A model generated the notes under the pieces. That model saw only the letters and a list, made by a program, of their open reading frames with translations, had not been told where the DNA came from and ran no database searches. A program made the translations under genes and the position numbers. Of a stretch of 64,000 nucleotides of DNA, positions 35,219 to 46,733 are shown in pieces. The stretch's first letter is position 1; each line of letters starts with the position of its first letter. Source of the stretch: Roridomyces roridus (Eukaryota > Basidiomycota > Agaricomycetes > Agaricales > Mycenaceae); contig JARKIF010000016.1 of the NCBI GenBank assembly GCA_029378245.1, positions 744,001-808,000 on the forward strand, read 5' to 3'.

Positions 35219-37363
35219 ATGCAAAGCTGTCTTCGCCTCAGCGCTCTTCAAAACCTTCCCATGTCGATACGGGTGTGTTGTAGTCCTCCAGAGAGTCCAG
35301 ATAATTCAAACTCAAGAGCGGTAGCGGGATGCACTGGCTGCTGCCTCCGGATCCACAGAGAACCTGGATCGCGTTGTCGCAGTCATGACACGTCCAGAAA
35401 ACCAGTCCCAACTGATTTTCCTCCTCCCTCTGGTCTTTCGGCTTATCGATCCAGCCAGAATCCCGAGCAGCGACCCCGATGACCAGGCCAGTCTCACACC
35501 AGCGGAAACAGCGTCTTATCACGAAGCGATGCTCGCACTCGATGCGTTGTCGCGAACGGAGGATATCCCGCCCGATGTTGCTCCTGAAGTATGGTTTCGT
35601 GTCTGGCAGTGGTTCCTTTTCCTGGAACTTTACCACACGGTCCACGAAGACGCAGCACTGGACCGATTGACATGCTCTCGGGTCATCTTATTTGCGGGAA
35701 ACATGGAGAGGTATCCAGGAGTGGACCACATCATCAGATCTACCCCCGGGTTCTACCGGATAGTAATTCGTGCGTGGATAGCTGCTCTCTTGATGAGAGA
35801 GGCGTCGACAGAGCACATGCACCAGAGCATTCGACTCCTCCGTTCCGTGGGACCATTCTTGGCAGACGACAAGCTGTTGGTGAAGGAGACTCTAGAGGAA
35901 TTCATTGGCGACCATGATCCCTCAAACATCGCCATGTGGGCGCTGCGCCATGGGGACTTCGTCTTGAAACTATTCAGTGCAGATCCTCCGCTGAAACCCC
36001 ATGGCTGGTTATTTGGTCTCTCTCTTCTTGCAGTCCTTCGTATTGTACTGGAGGTCGCGGAGAAATCGGATCTCAACGAGGTCCCGAGTCGCTTGCTTGG
36101 CGAGTTTGTCAAGCAGAACATTCTCTCGTTCATAGTTCATGTGACCTTCAACTTCGCTAACACCCGGATTCCCAACAAGAACCCTATCTCAGCACTGAAG
36201 CAAACCTTGAGCGTACTGCAGAAGCTCTTCAACAACAAGAGACTCTATCCCCTCGTTCGGCCCACCGCCTTCATCGGGTTCGTCGGTTCCGTATCGGTGG
36301 GCGCTGAAAGACTGGGTGACTCCGTCCGAGATCTATTCGGCGATCTGAAGAGCATCCTTTCTGAACTCCTTCCGGCATACACCATTCACTTTGGGGACGG
36401 GTCTGGGAAGGAATTCGCATCTTCCTTTGTCCGGCATGACCAGATGCCACCAAACCAGTAGGTTCCGTTGGATCTGCGCGAAGAATGGACTCGCCTTGGC
36501 GCTCTGGTGAGCGACCGGGTAGCCTTTGCTGAATCGTTGAATACCCCCGGGGTTGTGAAGTTGAAGGCGTGCGATAATGCCTTGGTGCGACACTCTCCGT
36601 TTCTCCCTGAATTAGCTAATGCATCTATCGGCAGTGCACAACACTCAGCCCAAGCATGAATTCAAGCGTTGTTCCGGGTGTTCGACGCTGTATTATTGCT
36701 CAGTCCCATGCCAAGCCGCGGACTGGAAAAGCGGCCATCGAATCACCTGCAAAACATATAACTTTCTACTAAGTAGGTTCTCGTTTGCTTGTCGGATTGT
36801 ATATTTATGCTGCTGCAGGTGGTCGTGTGCCTTACGTCTCGCCCCGACAACGATACTTCATGCGAGCGCTCCTGGATCGCGATTACAAAAACCTCAAAAT
36901 CACTATATTCTGCAAAGCAGTGGAGTGCATGCGAGCATCGGGTGATCCTCGCGCAGGATACTTTGTCATCTTCCACTACTTGAGGGGCGAACCAGAGTTG
37001 AGCGTCCATTCCCTCGCGGAACCCACGGATTTGATGGGGAATCCTCACTGGGAAGATCAATGGGTAGAGACCGTTTTGCGGGCGGAAAAGAGTGGAGGCC
37101 GCATGACAATCCATACCATCGCTGTGCGGGAGGCTAGTGACTCCAGGCAATGGATTCTCCCGCTGCGCAGCAACAGCGGAAGGATCCACGACGAGCTGGT
37201 GCGTATGGCTCATAGTATGGACGGCGGCGAGCAGGAGGTGCAGAATCTTTCTGGTGGAATGGTCGAACTTGGAGGTGACCGAGTTTCATTAACGACGCGC
37301 CTTGGGATCCGGCCAGGACCGGCGGTGGGGCGAAAGTTCAATTTATGCCTCCAATGTCTTTGA
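35219..37363 (+). pseudogene. MYND-finger protein C, disrupted
   Basis: Same architecture as MYND-D. Exon 1 is MQSCLRLSALQNLPMSIR; an acceptor at ~35322 gives RDALAAASGSTENLDRVVAV and then TRPENQSQLIFLLPLVFRL. The helical domain continues unbroken (HDPSNIAMWALRHGDFVL, NPISALKQTLSVLQKLFNNK) to an in-frame TAG at 36459-36461, where MYND-B has sense codons (NPQVPSDL). Reading continues beyond it: VPLDLREEWTRLGALVSD, FAESLNTPGVVKLKACDNAL. In the finger one base is missing before PKHEFKRCSGC (~36650). The C-terminal domain GGRVPYVSPRQRYFMRALL is open, but a shift near 37247 hides the usual ending VEWSNLEVTEFH. Three defects suggest a pseudogene, although a truncated N-terminal protein could be made. 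Confidence 0.75.
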
Positions 37364-37602
37364 GCGGCAGATACAATTTGGATCCAATACTATGGACACT
37401 GGCAGATGCGGGAGAAGGAAGAGTGATACTAACTTGTACTTAAGTGGGACCTGAGTGACTACATATGATGGCGGCATTACCAGTCCGATCATTGTGATCC
37501 GATTCTGTCAAAGCGACAAGAAAAGAAGGAAGCCGCAAGCCAATCATGATGGGCAAACAAACAGAGCAGATACCTTGCCGTCTTCCATCACCCTCCACTT
37601 CC

Positions 37603-39693
37603 ATGCACGAATGCCTTCGACTCGATGCTCTTCAAAATCTTCCGAGCTCGATACAGGTGTGTTGTGGACCTCTGCAGATTCAACCCAGACTCAAGACTCG
37701 TCATCGGTAGCGGTATGCACAGGCAGCCGCTTCCGGTTCCACCGAGTATCTGGAACGCGTCGTTGCAGTCATGACGCGTCCAGAAAATCGATCCAACCTC
37801 ATTTTCCTCCTCCCTGTGGTCTATCTGCTCCTTGATCCAGCCCGAATTCCAAGCAGTGACCCTGATCATTTGGCTGCACTCACCCCCGCAGAAAAGGCTG
37901 CGTCCCGCGACGCGACGCTCGCATTCGACGCATTGTGGTTGGTGGAAACGGTCCCGCGCGATGTGGCTCTCGAACTGTGGTCCCGCGTCTGGCGGTGGTT
38001 CCATTTCCTCGAACTCTACCATCAAGTTCACAATGACGAGGCATCGGAACGACTGATATGCTCCCGGGTCGTTTCATGCGCGGATTTGCTGGAACGCGAC
38101 GCAGAAATGGGCCCCGTGGTACGATCTACACCTGGATTTTACAGTATAGCCGCCCGGGCATGGATAGCTGCACTGCATTCGACACAAGTTTCGTCAACGG
38201 ATAGTCTGGAATTCCAATACAGCATCGTGCGCGTCACTTCCGTAGCCAGATTCTTGAACGACTGGATGCTGGGCACCAAGGAGACTCTCGAAGCCTTTAT
38301 AAATCATCATGATCCTTCTACCCTCGCTATGTGGGCGTTGCGCCACGGGGAATTCGCCCTGGAATTAATCCGAGATTTTCCGGAGGAACAGATTGGTTTT
38401 GCCCTGCTCCTCCTCCTCCCCAACCTTCTTAAAATCATAAAGAAGGCCGTGGAGAATCTTGGTATCCACGAGTTCCCGACCCGTCTGCTCATTGCGCTTG
38501 TGGATGAGGGTATTATCGAATTTCTAGCTCGCGCGGCCACTACACTTGCCGCTGACGAGGCGTTGCGAACGATCGGTGTAGACCTCGATCTAGACGTTGG
38601 GACGTTCTTGGAAGTCCTGGACGGGCTGTTTGAAGACCAGAGGTTCGATCACGTTGTTCGGAAGACCATCTCTGGCGCCTTTGTTTGCTGCGTAGCGGTT
38701 TGCGCGCAGCAAGCGAACCTCCCTGGTGTTTATGATGATTTGAAGACCCTCCTTTCTGTCCATCTCGCTTCCTTTACTATCTACTGGGGCGACAGGTCTA
38801 GATCTGGGGCATACGTGGTGGGAGCACTCGACCTCTATGAGGAGATGCTACCAGATTTTGTTCCGCAAGTGCAGGAGGCATGGACTCGCTTTGTCGTTCT
38901 GGCAAAGGAGAGGTCGGAATTTGCCGAGGCCTTTGCTTGTTCTGGGATCGTGAACATGAAAGCCTGTGATAACACCACGGTGAGTACTTGCTTTTCGTTG
39001 TTTCAGCGGCCGACGTCTGTGTCGACAGTGCACAAGATTGGGTCCAAAGACCGAGTTCAAACGCTGTTCGGGATGCGAGACGCTGTACTACTGTTCGATT
39101 CAATGCCAGACCGTCGATTGGCATGCTGGACATCGAGCCGCCTGCAAAACACATGACTACCAACTAAGTTCGCCCCGGTCTGTTGCAGTAAGCTTTGGCT
39201 AATGTGTAACACAGGTGGCCGTGTACCATTCACCACACCCCGACAACGGGCCTTCACCCGCGCAATTTTGCATCGCGATTACACTCACTTGAAATTGAAG
39301 ATATTCGTCGAGGCCGTTACATGCACGCGCGCGTCGCGTGATCCACATGCAGGATACTTTGTCCTCTTCGACTATTCGCAAGGCGGGCCTGACATCGGCG
39401 TGTATTCTCTCGCGGAGCCCTCGGACGCGTTGGACCGGCTGGCCGGGGCGGGAATTCAGTGGGACCTGACCGTTGCGCGGGCGGCGAGGAGTGGAGGACG
39501 CATGACTATCCATGCCGTGCGCGCTCGTGAGGGGAAGTCCCTCAGACATTGGGTCGTTCCACTGCGCAGTGATAGTGGGGTGATACACGAGGGGTTGGTG
39601 AAGATGGCGTGCGCTGTAGATGGCGAAGCCCAGGTGCAGAGTATCAACGAGTTGGTGGCCTGGTCGAACTCGGAAGTGGTGGAGTCTCATTGA
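37603..39693 (+). CDS. MYND-finger protein D (intact member)
   Basis: The only one of six local copies with all exons in frame. Exon 1 is MHECLRLDALQNLPSSIQ (ATG 37603); an intron with acceptor at ~37720 joins AAASGSTEYLERVVAVMTRP. The long helical domain (residues ~30-400) includes HDPSTLAMWALRHGEFALEL and DQRFDHVVRKTISGAFVCCV. The zinc finger spans an intron: Cys of KACDNTT, then CTRLGPKTEFKRCSGCETL, YYCSIQCQTVDWHAGHRAAC. The C-terminal domain starts GGRVPFTTPRQRAFTRAILH and ends EVVESH at 39693. MYND fingers usually bind proline-rich protein partners; the role of this fungal family is unknown. Its 5' flank (~37500-37600) and ~180 bp of 3' flank recur, inverted, around MYND-E. Confidence 0.8.
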
Positions 39694-40051
39694 TAACGAG
39701 GGTCGGTATTTTTGACAGAGTTGCGGTTTCTTGAGAGGATTTAAAAGAGGTGTCACTATTCAGGTCAAGGATTCAAAGCTGTGGGCGGTGTTGAACTTGA
39801 ACAGACAATTGTTCCATTCGCGGCCATGAGAATCAGTGTTAACCAAGCCGCTTCATACCACCGTCCAGTCCCCTGTTCAACCCATTTATTACATAAGGCA
39901 TTAGGGATTCAAAGAGAATGTATTTATTAGGACAGTGCCAGATACTATATCCTGTACCGGTCGGTACTTTCGGCTTGCGGCTTTTCGAAGATGCATCTGC
40001 CAGGACGATCAAAGTCAAAGTCGAAATCCTGGGTTCGAAGTAAGTACCTGT
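39694..40051. other. 3' flank of MYND-D
   Basis: The first ~180 bp match, in reverse, the sequence at 56230-56400 beyond MYND-E, so the duplicated segment extends past the gene. Nothing else recognised. Confidence 0.5.
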
Positions 40052-40348
40052 CTAAACCCTGGCCCATATCGCCATACGCGCATCCCACTGCATGGATAGA
40101 CACGCAGGCAGGCGAGATTCGAGTCTCGTTGCTGGGGACACAGTTTGTCTCGGCTCTGGGTAATCGGACGCCGAGGATGCTGCAAGCAACTCGAGAGACA
40201 GCATGAGCTCCTCGAGCCTACTCATGCGTTGGATATTCCGCTCGACATCGTCCGCGGAGGAGGAGTGGACGGCGATGGTGGTTTCAGCGGTTGTGGTGAC
40301 CCACACGCAGATGTCGTTGGTGTCGGCGAGGCGCGTGTATCCGGACAT
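40052..40348 (-). CDS. Possible small protein, unrecognised
   Basis: A 98-residue frame starting MSGYTRLADTNDICVWVTTT and continuing SSADDVERNIQRMSRLEELM, which could be an amphipathic helix. No known domain, no splice evidence, and the second half (PACLSMQWDARMAIWARV) looks like random translation, so an intron or an earlier end is possible. Weak call. Confidence 0.25.
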   Translation of the reverse strand: MSGYTRLADTNDICVWVTTTAETTIAVHSSSADDVERNIQRMSRLEELMLSLELLAASSASDYPEPRQTVSPATRLESRLPACLSMQWDARMAIWARV

Positions 40349-40617
40349 TTCAAGCAGGCGGGGATGAAGACGAACCTGATCTTACACCGGTGGGGATTTT
40401 ATAGGCTGAAGCTCTGAGATAGGGGCGGAGGAAAATGAAGGCCAGTGTCCCGCGGAAGTAATTGCGAAGCAGTCATGTTTATCTTGAAGGTACAAGGGTG
40501 AGCTTCACTTCGAGGCAAGTACACCGCGCAGAACCCAGCAACTCGAGACTTCTTTCATCCCGACCGGTCGCTGTTCGAAATTCGAAGCTTGAAGCTTGAG
40601 TTCTGTAGCTCGAATCT

Positions 40618-41960
40618 TCACTTCATCTCCGCAACCTGAGCCTCCAACCACTCCCACAACTTGCTCCCCTTTTCAGGATCCTCCACATCTTTCCTGTGGC
40701 GCGCGATACGCCCCCACGGCGCAACATACTGGGAAAAATCGTCAAGTTCGACTTTGCCTTGTAGATGGGAGATTGTCTACCTTGCCGTTGGCATGAACCG
40801 CCGCAGGCGCTGTGCCCGCCCATAATTGAGTCGTCGAGCCCCATTCGGGTGGGTGGATTAATATGAGTTTCTGTATCGTATGGTCGTAAGTGAGAACGAA
40901 ATTTAAAGATGATCGCTTGCCACTAAAAGCCCGACCAAGCCCTTGCTATTGTGTGAAATGTTTGTTTTGAGGTTGCCTGGTCGGTCGCATCATAAGTAAG
41001 CTAACCGATGAGCATGTAGAGATAGAACTTTATGTACCTGGGTTCACGGAGGTCGAAACGATCCCCTGTTCGCCGTACCTCCTCGCGAGCTCCATCGCGA
41101 ACACTGCATCCGCCTTGAACAAGGTGAGACTAGTAGTCATTTCCCGACCAGCGCACTACCCACCCATTTGCTCTGCGCGTACAGGTCAAAAGGCGTGCGT
41201 TTCCTCCGCTTCGACCCGTCTTTGAACGTCTCATAATCAACCGTCGCGACGTAGTGCACCATCGAGGTGAGCGTCACGATACGCGCTGCACCGGCCGTTT
41301 GAGCGGTGGCGATCAGAATTGGGAGGAGGAGCTTCGTTAGGTAGAAATGGCCTGGATTTAATTCATGAGGAATCAAACGTATCGCAAAGGAAAAGAAAGG
41401 ATATTACCCAGAACGTTGGTGCCGAAGGTTAGATCGTAGCCTGTCGGGGTTGTCTCTTCGATTGGTGGTACCATCACTCCGCTGCATTGGCGTTTAGCAA
41501 GCGGCCGTTGTATCTGGTCACTGACCCGTTGTTATACAAGACATGCAGCTCCTTCTCTTTGCTAAATCGAATTCAGCAACTTTAATCGCTTGGTTGAACT
41601 AGATGCGCACCTCAAAAATTCCTCTGCAGCCGCTTTCACAGACGCGAGGTCCGTCAAGTCGAGCGGCAGAAAGACCGCCCTCTTGCCAGTCAACGCGTAT
41701 AACTCATCAATGGCCGCCAGTGCTTTTCGCTCGTCGCGCGACGCCATGTAAACTTTTGCGTTATTCTGTAAAAGTCCCTGGACCGTGTGTCGTCCAATCC
41801 CGGCGTTGCCGCCCGTCACAATGATGACTTGACCTGTGAGGTCGGGAATGTCGCGCTCGGCGTTCCATTGCGGTTTCCCACAGAAAAAGGATTGTTGTAG
41901 CATCTGGAGGGTGTGCGAGGGCGTCATGTGGCGCAGGGAGAAGGGGATGCCGTTGCCCAT
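40618..41960 (-). CDS. Short-chain dehydrogenase/reductase (SDR)
   Basis: NAD(P)-dependent oxidoreductase, classical SDR fold, of the fungal retinol-dehydrogenase/WW-oxidoreductase-like group. Start [20 protein letters not shown] at 41960. The cofactor loop is [14 protein letters not shown] (TGxxxGIG), followed by [20 protein letters not shown]; after introns come a YNNGG-type segment, [26 protein letters not shown]-type catalytic Ser in [15 protein letters not shown] and the catalytic YAQSKW (YxxxK). Late exons give [20 protein letters not shown], then [16 protein letters not shown] and the C-terminus [19 protein letters not shown] (stop 40618). About six introns. The start faces the PEP-mutase-family gene across 338 bp, so they may share a promoter region. 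Substrate unknown. Confidence 0.82.
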
Positions 41961-42256
41961 GGCGGAGGATATCGGTGGTCATTTTGGCGAGAAGGTTTTG
42001 CTTTTAAGGGACGTCTCGGAGTGTCACGCGGGTAAGGAAGCCTTCAAGCCTTGGAGTTGAGAGACCATCAGTGATTGTCGGGCGCCGTCGCGTCTGCTGC
42101 TAGCCATTTCGCCTGGATTTCACTACTGCCAGGCCAGTCATGGGCTGCAGGTCTGGAGTTGGACGGGGGTCTTTTCAAGGTGACTGAGGACGATCGATCG
42201 AGGTTTTGAGGCAAGTCGAAAAATGGGACTCGGCCGATGGCAGCCGATGCAGCCGA

Positions 42257-42262
42257 TATAAA
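42257..42262 (+). promoter_or_regulatory. TATA box of PEP-mutase-family gene
   Basis: TATAAA 42 bases before the ATG at 42299, in the divergent spacer between the SDR and this gene. Confidence 0.6.
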
Positions 42263-42298
42263 GGTCTGCAATTTGTCTCTTTGCGCGAAACCCACGAC

Positions 42299-43287
42299 AT
42301 GAAGGCTGCTTCCACCCGCCTGCGCGAGCTGCTCGCCCGTGAAAACGAAATCCTCGTCCTCCCTGGCGTCTATGACGGCATCTCTGCCCGAATCGCACTC
42401 AACGAGGGCTTTGATGCGCTCTACATGACTGGTGCCGGCACCTCCGCCTCTGTCCTCGGCCAGCCTGATCTGGCGGTGAGTTTACGATCCCACCCAAAAG
42501 GATTATGCTCACACAGATAGATTGTAACCTTGAACGACATGGTGGGTAACGCGGGAATGATCGCGGGACTGGACACCCGGGTTCCCGTCATCGCCGACGC
42601 GGACACGGGATTCGGTGGCGCGGCGATGTGTGCACGGACCACTTCCCTCTACTGCGCGTGCCGGAGTAGCCGGATTCCATATTGAAGACCAGGTGCAGCA
42701 GAAGCGATGCGGTCATCTATCCAGTAAACAACTCGTCCCGCTGGAGGAGTACCTTGTCCGAATCCGCGCGGCCGCCAACGCCCGAGCTACGCTCGAATCT
42801 GATATCGTTATCATCACCCGTACGGACGCGCTTGCCGTCGCAGGCTTTGACGAGGCCATCGCGAGAGCTAAAGCTGCCGTCGTTGCTGGTGCAGACGTTG
42901 CATTCATCGAAGGGCTCACCTCGCGTGCAGATGCCGAGCGCGCTGTAAAGGAGCTCGCACCGACGCCCGTCCTTCTCAACCTTGCGACTGGGGGCCTCAC
43001 GCCCGAATTGGACTGTACAAGAGCCAAGGAGATGGGGTTCAAGCTCGTCTATTTTCCCGTGCGCGGGCATGATGCCGGCAGCTCTTGCGATTCGGGCGGC
43101 GTACAAAGAGATCAAGGCGCAGGGGACAGACATCAGTGCGTGTGGGGGTCTCTCGGTGAAGGGATTCTTTGAGATGGTGGGCTTGAACGAGGTCTGTTGC
43201 AAATCATCTCTCGCCAACTTTGTTCCTGATTTTTTTTGAAGGTCATGGCCATCGACGCGCAGGCGGGAGGCGCGTTTAAGCTGTAGA
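42299..43287 (+). CDS. Isocitrate-lyase/PEP-mutase superfamily protein, two frameshifts
   Basis: TIM-barrel Mg2+ enzyme of the phosphonomutase/2-methylisocitrate-lyase/oxaloacetate-hydrolase group, acting on C-C or C-P bonds of small acids. Exon 1 (ATG 42299) MKAASTRLRELLARENEILV, VYDGISARIALNEGFDALYM; an intron to ~42521; IVTLNDMVGNAGMIAGLDTR then DADTGFGG (metal-binding Asp). GFHIEDQ and the catalytic-loop KRCGHLSSK follow, then IEGLTSRADAERAVKELA, and after a last intron MAIDAQAGGAFKL. Two single-base shifts: one extra base near 42653 between ...TTSLY and ARAGVAGF, and one near 43061 between KLVYFP and CAGMMPAALAIRAA. Otherwise complete, ~290 residues. Either a recent pseudogene or sequence errors. 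Confidence 0.75.
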
Positions 43288-45141
43288 TAAGTTAAACGAC
43301 ATTTGTATTGATTCTAGGAACATGAACAGTACGTGTTCACTCTCGTCAGTGGTGTCTTCTCACATTCGGTGCGTCAACGATTGCCTTTCCAACTCCGCAA
43401 GACCCTGCGATACGGCAGATGATTTCCATTTCCGCCGCAGAGAAAGTTCAAGTTGGTTCCAGGCTACAAAGTTGCTATGACGCTTGAGGCAAAGATAAGG
43501 ACAAGCTCTGATTTGTGATTGCGAATGTAATTTGCTGGTTCAGCGCTCAGCTTCAAATCAAGTTGAATTGTTCAACAACGACTTCCAGCCGACGCCTTTC
43601 CACGGTAAGATCAGCGTGGGTTTCGGATCTATATCCCGGCTGAGAAAGCTTCGGGCATAGACCTCCCAAGTAGTCCGGTGTAGATTTGTATTGGGATTGG
43701 GATTGTCAGCGACGCGGCGGGAGGCGCACGCGCCTTTTCATTTTCCGCCATCGAGTATGCCCGAACGAACTCCGTTAGTCGCCGGTTGAAATTTGCTCGC
43801 GTGAGCAGAAATCACATGCGAACATGCAATGCCATATGAAATTTCCCTCGCTCCGCTATCTCGAGTCGCGCGCAGATCGTGCGGAGCCAAGGACGTAAGT
43901 ACGAATCAAGTACTGCCAGTGCCAGTGCCAGGTGGAGTGCGGGAGGCTGCGAGGTCGCGATAAGAGCAGGACACGCAGTGACTCGAGCGCAGCACCAGCA
44001 GGTTAGATTACTTGCCTTACGCGGATCTCATCTATCCCCACCGAGGTCCCAGTTGTATACTATGACACTGTTGTTCGCACGGAGGCCTCGCTTACCGGAA
44101 ATGGAACCGGAGAAATACATAGATATGCATATAATGAATTTTCCATTTGGGACGTGTTCTGTTAGCGAGGGTAGAGGGCGCCATTAACCGACATGAACGA
44201 GGCGGAGGGTGTTTGCAATTGGGACGCGGGCGGAGGGTTTGGGTATGTCGTGGTGGAGTTGGAACCTGCCGCGGATCGATTTAGTATCATATATCCACGC
44301 GACAAGGCCGAGGGTGGGGTCAGAACACGTACGGGTGACTGTAGGAGATGATTTTGAGGGAGGCATTTTGTCTCGACGATCGAGGGCATCGCAGCGCCAC
44401 GCCTCACAGCTGAACGATCGATTGTGGGGAATTCAAATCGTTTTTTTGCCTCCGCGGAACCAGTGAGAAGGAATTGCGGGAGCAATTTCATCTAAGAATT
44501 TTTCATGAGAGAGCAAGACGCGCGGGTGCATGTGGTTGCCGCTGTCAAAGCGTAGATGCAATGCAAGTAAGAAGTTCCAGCCAGTACCCAGAGAATTCCA
44601 GTCCCAGATTCCAGTTCCACGGCTGCTCGAGCTTGGGATAATGAACCGCCAACTACCGCCAATAAAAGCTTCACTGAAGTGTTCGGCGAGGTTCTGAGGA
44701 AGAGATATGAAAGAGATGCATAATGCGCAGAATAAACCCCATATAACATTGCTCGCCGGTCGGCGGTGTGCGCTGGCAGGGGAAAAAAAAAAGTGGGACA
44801 GCTTGGGCATAGGGCATTCACTCCATCAGTTTCGGTATGATCGGCAGTACAGGTACAGCATGGCATGAATCAGCCGTGGCCGCGATAAATATTTCTCAGA
44901 CACAGGCGGGGACTCGGGGGAGAGGGCGGGGAGCGGGGGAGGGGACACGGGCGACGGCGGATGGAATAGCGTAGAAGGCAAGAGATTGGCCAGGCCTAGT
45001 AAGCGTTTCGTTTGCTGACTATCTTCGGCGGTTCCATTTGGGTCTATTTGAAAGGCCGTTCTTATTTAGTCGAGTCAACTAGCCGATCTTAACCCTTGCC
45101 CTCTTTTTCTTTCTTTCCCTCGAGGGACTCAGGCTGGCTCT
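43288..45141. other. Long intergenic region upstream of RING gene
   Basis: About 1.85 kb. A purine run lies at 44782-44792. A pyrimidine-rich tract (about 45090-45120) just before the RING gene is a typical fungal promoter feature. No gene supported. Confidence 0.4.
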
Positions 45142-46733
45142 ATGTTGACCCTCACTCCAGGCTCGTCCTGCGACGTGTGCGCTGAGGAATATGGCCCCCA
45201 TTGCCCTCCTCATTCAATTCCTTGTGGTCTGTCTTTTTTTTACCGTTTTTTCTGCATTTTTTTTGACCCGCGCGCGCATTCAGGACATGTCCTTTGTGCA
45301 AATTGCTGCACGACCATCGCAGAGAAGACGTCCCCAAGACTCTCCCCTGCCTGTCCTTTCTGCAGAGAACATTTTACAAGTGACTCTGTCCGTTTAATAC
45401 GCATGGACTTTAATACGAGCGGGTGGAGTACACCGCGGAGAATGCCCGACATAGAGGCTAATCCCCCCGACTTCGTCAGTGACGCGTGGTCCAAACGCCT
45501 CATGATGGCAGAGGGTTGCTCCCGCTCTCGTCAAGACGCCCGACGCCTGGAGGCCAAGGTCGCCAAAGTCGCCGCAAAAAAATGCTCAGTCGAGGAGGTG
45601 ACGACGCTACACAAAGAGCTGCAGGAGTGGTTAACGCACGAGGCCAAGCCCGATGAGGTGCGTCTTTTGTTCCTCTTTCAGTTGACCCAGCTCAACCTAC
45701 CAGATCTGTGCTTCGCAGACGTCGTCGCTAACGCTGAGCGCTGCCCTGCTACGTGCCATCCTCATGAACCACGTTGCTCACTCTGAGGCTAGCAAATTCG
45801 CCAAGAACGTCGAGGCGAACCTCAAGGCCAAACTCGACGACTTTGAAATCATGACCAACAAGCTTGACTCTGAATTACGACGGTATGCATCATCCACTCC
45901 CGCCCCCGACGCTCTCCTGACTCGATTTTCTATTTCCCCTTTAGACAAGTGAGCGGGATCTATGTTTTTTATTTTTGCTTTTTTTACTGATCCCTGTCCA
46001 GCGACTTCAATACTCCCAAAAGGCGCAAGAGTGCCAGAACCTCCGTCAAGAGCTCACTCGGCACAAAATAGTTTCTACGACGGTCCCAGTGTCTCCGCTG
46101 CCGTCAGTAGAGTCACGGCACCGCTCGCCTTCGCCACCACCACTGCCTACGACGTACAACTCGACATCATCCACCCCCTCGCGCTTCGGGCACATGCGCA
46201 CCTCGTCCATGTTCTCGTCTTCCTCGGCAGCTGCCGCTGCGGGTCTCGCTCGCTCGCAGACTCCCGGCCCCATATCCACCATGCGCTCGCAGACCCCCGC
46301 CCCTCCACGTTCGCAAACGCCCGGCCCCCAACGCTCGAGCAGCATCAACATGGGCCGTAACGAGTTGTCCCCGACACGATCCCAGACTCCCGCCCTCCCC
46401 TCTCGTGCCGGTGCCACAACACCGACACCAACACGGCACTTGTCCATGTCGATGGCCTCGACGCCTCTTCGCACACGTACGCCTGCACCACCGCAAGCAG
46501 CACCGCGTGCCAGGCGTCTATCGCATCCTTCGCCGCCCAAGATGGCGGCGCGAACCCTGTCGGAGGAAAAGCACGACGCGCAGGCCCAGCACCAGCGCTG
46601 GCTGCCGTCGTACAGTAACACCGACGACAGGGAGGCCCGAGAGGCCAAGGCCAAATTTGTTTCGTCGCGCTCGCCTTCGCGCGCGTCGAACTACCCGTAC
46701 CACCGCCGTGTTGTGGAGGAGGAGGATGACTGA
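45142..46733 (+). CDS. RING-finger, coiled-coil protein with SQTPxP repeats
   Basis: Likely E3 ubiquitin ligase or scaffold. The N-terminal RING (start MLTLTPGSSCDVCAEEYGPH) is interrupted by a ~70-base intron and joins SIPCG to HVLCANCCTTIAEK and PACPFCREHF, giving C-x2-C, C-x-H-x2-C-x2-C and C-x2-C. The middle part is charged and helical (RRLEAKVAKVAAKKCSVEEV; KNVEANLKAKLDDFEIMTNK; QRLQYSQKAQECQNLRQEL), a probable coiled coil. From ~46080 the protein is low-complexity with repeated RSQTPGP/RSQTPAP units and many Ser-Pro/Thr-Pro sites, likely phosphorylated. Ends HRRVVEEEDD. Introns also at about 45657-45718 and 45882-46000. The opposite strand is open here only because of GC-rich codons. 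Confidence 0.82.

Noticed and set aside
40105..40135. Palindromic CGAGATTCGAGTCTCG resembling a tRNA T arm
   Set aside because: No matching anticodon or acceptor stems in the flanking 80 bases.
46046..46654. 202-codon minus-strand frame opposite the RING gene
   Set aside because: Translation is an Arg/Gly/Cys-rich mirror of the SQTPxP repeats, a shadow of the real gene.
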